Position numbers and translations under genes: made by a program
Part shown: positions 60,401 through 64,000 of the stretch, piece by piece
How the letters are laid out: the number at the start of each line of letters is the position of its first letter
Numbering within the stretch: position 1 is the stretch's first letter
Source of the DNA: Stomorhina lunata
Taxonomy: Eukaryota; Arthropoda; Insecta; Diptera; Rhiniidae
Reading direction: 5' to 3'
DNA length: 64,000 nt
NCBI GenBank assembly: GCA_933228675.1
Contig: OW121742.1
Span: forward strand, 125,031,983 to 125,095,982
The notes under the pieces: model-generated
What the model saw: only the letters and a program-made list of their open reading frames with translations
Database searches by the model: none
What the model was told of the DNA's origin: nothing

Positions 60401-62320
60401 ATAATTTTATACTTTTGTTTATAACTTTGGTAAAAATTCAAGCATTTTGCTGAAATTTTTAAGATTTATTAAAAACACTCTAAACTTTTAATAATTATCA
60501 AAAAAAAGTTGAAAAATTTTGGATCAATTAAAAAAAATTCAAGTCAAAGTTAAAAATTTTAAAAATTTTTCTTAAAGAAAATTTTGTTAAAAATCAAGGA
60601 AATGTTAGAAATTTTGCAGATTTATTAAGAACAATCTAAAGTCTTAATAATTAAAAAAAATATGTTGAAAAAACTTAACCCCAAAATACAAAATTTCAAG
60701 CCACAATTTTAAAATTTCTTTAAAACAAAGTTTGTGTATAACTTTGTTAAAAATCATCTAAATACTCCAAAAACTTATAAATTTATTAAGCACAATCCAA
60801 ATTGTTAATAATTGTAATAACATGTTTAAAAATTTAACCTCAAAACTCAAAATTTTAAATCAAAGAAATATTTTGAATTTTTTGTTAATAAAAATTTGTG
60901 TATAACTTTGGTAAAAATAAATGAAATGCCTTGACATTTTTTTTAGATTTTTTAAAAACAATCTAGACTTTAATATTTTTTGTAAAAAGTTTAAAAATTT
61001 TTAAAACAAAACTTAAAATTTCAAGCCAAAATTAAAAAAAAAAAAACTTAAAAATTTTGTTTGAAAAATATTTTTAATATACAAAACCTTTGAAATAAGA
61101 AATCTCTTCAAATTTTGTGGATTTATTAAGAAGAAACTAAACTTTTAACAATTGTTACAAAAATTTAAAAAAATTTAGGAACAAAAGTTAAAATTTCAAG
61201 TCAAAATTTAAAAATTAAAATTTTTTTTATAAAAAAGTTCGGAAATAAACTAGATAAAAACTAGGTAAAAAACTAGAGAAATCTTACAAAATTTTGGAGA
61301 TTAATTAAGAACTTCTTAGCTTTATAAAATTATTAAAAAAGTTTAAAATTTTTTAAAACCAAAATTTAAAAATTAAAGTCAAAGTTAAAATTTTGATTTT
61401 TTTTTTTAATAAAATTTTGTGTATAACTTTTTCTAGAATTAAAGCTTGTTTATAACTTTGTTAAAAAAAAGAATTGTCTTGAAATTTTGTATAGCACTTT
61501 AGAGTTTTAATAATATTCTTTAAAAGTTTACAAATTTTAGAACAAAACTTAAAATTTCAAGTAAAAGTTGAAAAATTTGAATGAAAGTTTATGTATAACT
61601 TTGGTAAAACTTAGAGAAATTTAATAAAATTTGAATAGGACTTGAGGATTTAGTAGGAACAATCAAAACCTTTAAAAACTCTTATAAATAGCTTAAAAAT
61701 TTAAAAACAAAACTCAAAATTTCAAGTTAAATTAATGAAATTTTATATAAAAATTTTCGTTGAACAAAAGTTTGTGTATAACTTTGATAAAAATTAAAGA
61801 AATTTGCCTTAAATTTGTGGATTTATTAAGAACATTATAAATTGTTTATAATTACCATAAAAAGTTTTAAAATCTTAAGAGAAAAACTCAAAATTTTAAA
61901 CCAAGTTAAAATTTAAAATTTTTTTTTGGAATAATTTTTTTTTTCAATTTTTCTAGAATTGTATATAACTTTGGTAAAAGTTAAAGAATATTCTTTAAAT
62001 TTTGTAGATTTACTTAGAACACTTTGCAGTTTTCAAAACTTTAACAAAATGTTTTAAAATTTAAGATCAAAACTGGAAAAATTAAGTCGAAGTTGAAAAA
62101 TCTGTAAATTTTGTTCAAAAAAAGTTTATATATAACTTTGCTTAAAGTCTAAGAAATCTCTTGAAATTTCGTAGATTTATTAAGAACAATCCAAACTTTC
62201 ACTAATTGTTTAAAAAAGTTCAAAAAATTAAAACTCAAAAGCTTAAATTTGAAGTCAAAGTTGATAAATTTAAAATTGTTCTTAAATAAAAGTTTGTGAA
62301 TCTTTTTGCTATAAACTCAA
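60401..62320 (+). repeat. Degenerate 157-188 bp satellite, about eleven units
   Basis: The word ATAACTTTG recurs at about 60421, 60738, 60902, 61422 (ATAACTTTT), 61452, 61594, 61778, 61966 and 62132, with decayed versions near 60581, 61077 and 61245. Each is followed in order by AAATTTTG-like sequence, GATTTATTAAGAAC, AATAATT, and AAACTCAAAATTTCAAG. The fixed order over each interval shows true tandem units, now strongly diverged. No open frame crosses them. Confidence 0.8.
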
Positions 62321-63004
62321 AGTTAAGCCCCCCAACAGCATCAGTTACTTTCCATAAAGGAAAACTTCTTTCAAGTGTAAATTTTTTTTGTACAGTTTGT
62401 AGCTTCTTTTAAGGCTTTTGGCAGTTTTGTAGTATTTGCAGTAACATCTTAAAAAAATATAAAATTTTATGATAACATTGGCAAATTTCTTAAAATAATA
62501 TGACGAAATATAATGGGAGTTCTCATAAAATTTAAGGCAATAAACTTAAACAAATATGTAATACTCTTAAAACTTTTTTTCATTAAGTTTCAAATAGCAA
62601 AAATTATACTTACAAATCATTACAACAAGTGTTGGAAAAAAAATATTATGAGTGCTAAAATCTGCTTAAAGTTGTTTTCATTTTAAAAGTTTGCTCTTCA
62701 TACTTATGTAGAATTTTTATAATCAACTTTATTAAACAGATCAAAACTACTCGTAAAAAAAACTTTTTTTTGCTACCCCAAAGGTATGAACCGTAATAAT
62801 TATAATGTTTATGATTTGTAGCGAAAACAATAGCAATCATAACAACACCAACACTAAAGCAGCAGCAACAGCAGCAGCAACAACACTAAAAGCTGCAACA
62901 ACAACAAGTTGTTGAAAAAATAACTTAAGGCCATTGTTAAGTATACACACACTAAAATACAAACGCTAATTGTTCTAAATTAAGTCAAAAAGGAGGGTGA
63001 GAAG
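62321..63004. other. Spacer with CAG/CAA microsatellite
   Basis: AGCAGCAGCAACAGCAGCAG-type sequence at about 62858-62915. No gene is recognised. Confidence 0.5.
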
Positions 63005-63530
63005 GCGCACAGTGGGGCGGTGAGAAGTTACATTTTATGAGGGTATACTTGAATAGTTTTGTTTATAACTTTTGTATACATTAATGAAATGCTATGAAAT
63101 TTGGTTTATTCATTAAAAACATATTAAACTTCAAATCAACGTAATAAAAAGTTAAATAATTTTAGTCTATAAATCAAAATTTCAAATTAAAGTTGAAAAA
63201 TTTTTAGAACAAATAATACCAATTTAAAAAGTTTAAAAGTTTTGGAATAGTTAAATTTGACTACAAAAACTCAAACAGAGTAATGAGTGGATGACGAAGC
63301 TATGATTGCGGCGATTAGAAATGTCATATTTTGAAGTAAAACTTGAATACTTTTGCTTATAACTTTTATGTTAATTCTTAAAATATTATAAAATTTATAG
63401 GATTTATTAAGAACAATATAGACATCAAACCAACGCAACAAAAAGTTTAAAAGTTTGAGTCTATAAACCAAAATTTCAAACCAAAGATTAAAAATTTTCG
63501 AAAGTGTTTTATCAATTTTGAATTTGGTAC
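63005..63530 (+). repeat. Two larger units related to the ACAGTGGGGT element and the 60-62 kb satellite
   Basis: The first unit begins CACAGTGGGG at 63008 and the second near 63290. Both share a head (GAAnTnnCATnTTnTGA...CTTGAATA), then ATAACTTTT at 63065 and 63359 (294 bp apart), a TTTATTAAGAAC-like segment, and GTCTATAAAyCAAAATTTCAAA. The two units therefore contain the satellite-like part plus the element's head. No closing CCCCACTGT end was seen before the window ends. Confidence 0.6.
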
Positions 63531-63634
63531 TAAATAAGTTCTAATATTAAACAATTTTAGCTTTATATATTTTTTAGATAAAAAATAGTTTTGGATATTT
63601 TCGGTACAAACATTTTTTATAAAATAATATGGAA

Positions 63635-64000
63635 TATTTTTAAAAAATCTTTTAAGAAAAATATTTTTATTTTGAAAATTTTTCAATAAAAATTATTTTT
63701 ATAGAAAATTTCTCGATAAAAGGATTTTTCTGTGAAAATTATCGATAAAAATATTTTTCTATTAATAATTTTCTATAAAATTATTTTTCTATAGAAAAAT
63801 TTTTGATAAAAAAATTTTCTATAGAAAAAATTTGTAAATTTTTTTTATTAAAAATTGTCTATTATTTTATTAAAAAAATTTTCTATAGAAAAATATTTAA
63901 TAAAAAAATTTTCTATAGAAAATTTTTTGAAAAAAAAATTTCAATAGAAAAATTGTTGATAAAAAAAATTTTCTATAGAAAAATTTGTAAAATTTTTAAT
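63635..64000 (-). repeat. 31-bp AT-only palindrome-core satellite, reverse, runs off the window
   Basis: Units with TTTTCTATAGAAAAATTTTT and GATAAAAAAA, same orientation as 56.0-58.5 kb. Degenerate at the left edge and truncated by the window end. Confidence 0.9.

Noticed and set aside
1..64000. tRNA and rRNA genes
   Set aside because: No cloverleaf with intact A and B boxes and no rRNA-like sequence was recognised by eye; a tRNAscan-SE run would settle this.

Overview
This is a eukaryotic, non-coding, very AT-rich window. It is most like dipteran (probably calyptrate fly) genomic DNA. The best evidence is a nested pair of DINE-1/mini-me-like non-autonomous Helitron-class elements at 48.6-50.2 kb, with GGAC tetranucleotide tract and matching subterminal inverted repeats, plus several MITE-like elements. 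I found no intact protein-coding gene. The very long open frames here are products of tandem repeats whose unit is a multiple of 3 bases, or that happen to lack stops.

Roughly half of the window is tandem repeat, in five families. (1) A 15-bp unit, GATCATTATAGTCRW-like: forward at 0.24-1.2 and 2.6-5.0 kb, reversed at 8.2-9.0 and 10.6-11.6 kb. (2) An 18-bp unit at 7.2-8.2 kb carrying about 20 copies of TGAGTCA. (3) A 12-bp unit, TCTATGTCTTAG: forward at 11.6-14.6, 16.4-17.1 and 52.7-54.5 kb, reversed at 32.5-34.0 and 35.2-37.1 kb. (4) A 31-bp unit built on the perfect palindrome TTTTCTATAGAAAA. Its GC-containing subfamilies are forward at 18.1-19.6, 21.6-23.7 and 25.2-28.2 kb and reversed at 29.3-31.1 kb. 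Its AT-only subfamilies are forward at 39.3-41.7 and 43.3-45.1 kb and reversed at 56.0-58.5 and 63.6-64.0 kb. (5) A degenerate 157-188 bp unit at 60.4-62.3 kb that resembles the interior of a nearby CACAGTGGGG-ended element.

The arrays are separated by 1-2 kb spacers of AT-rich, apparently single-copy DNA. Several spacers between 1.5 and 39.2 kb share a short dispersed motif, GCATACTTTTAGGC, in both orientations. The spacer at 45.1-51.6 kb is a graveyard of mobile elements: a 631-bp MITE, an LTR/promoter-like stretch, a broken LINE reverse transcriptase, the nested Helitron-class pair and a TTA-flanked MITE. A weak candidate promoter and first exon (TATAAATAG, then ATGGCG directly followed by a GTAAGA donor) lies at 24.05-24.34 kb. 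If real, the satellite blocks downstream could be intronic.

The array classes occur as mirror pairs: 15-bp around 5-8 kb, 12-bp and 31-bp around about 28.8 kb, and AT-rich 31-bp around about 50 kb. All calls were made by eye; copy numbers and boundaries are approximate.
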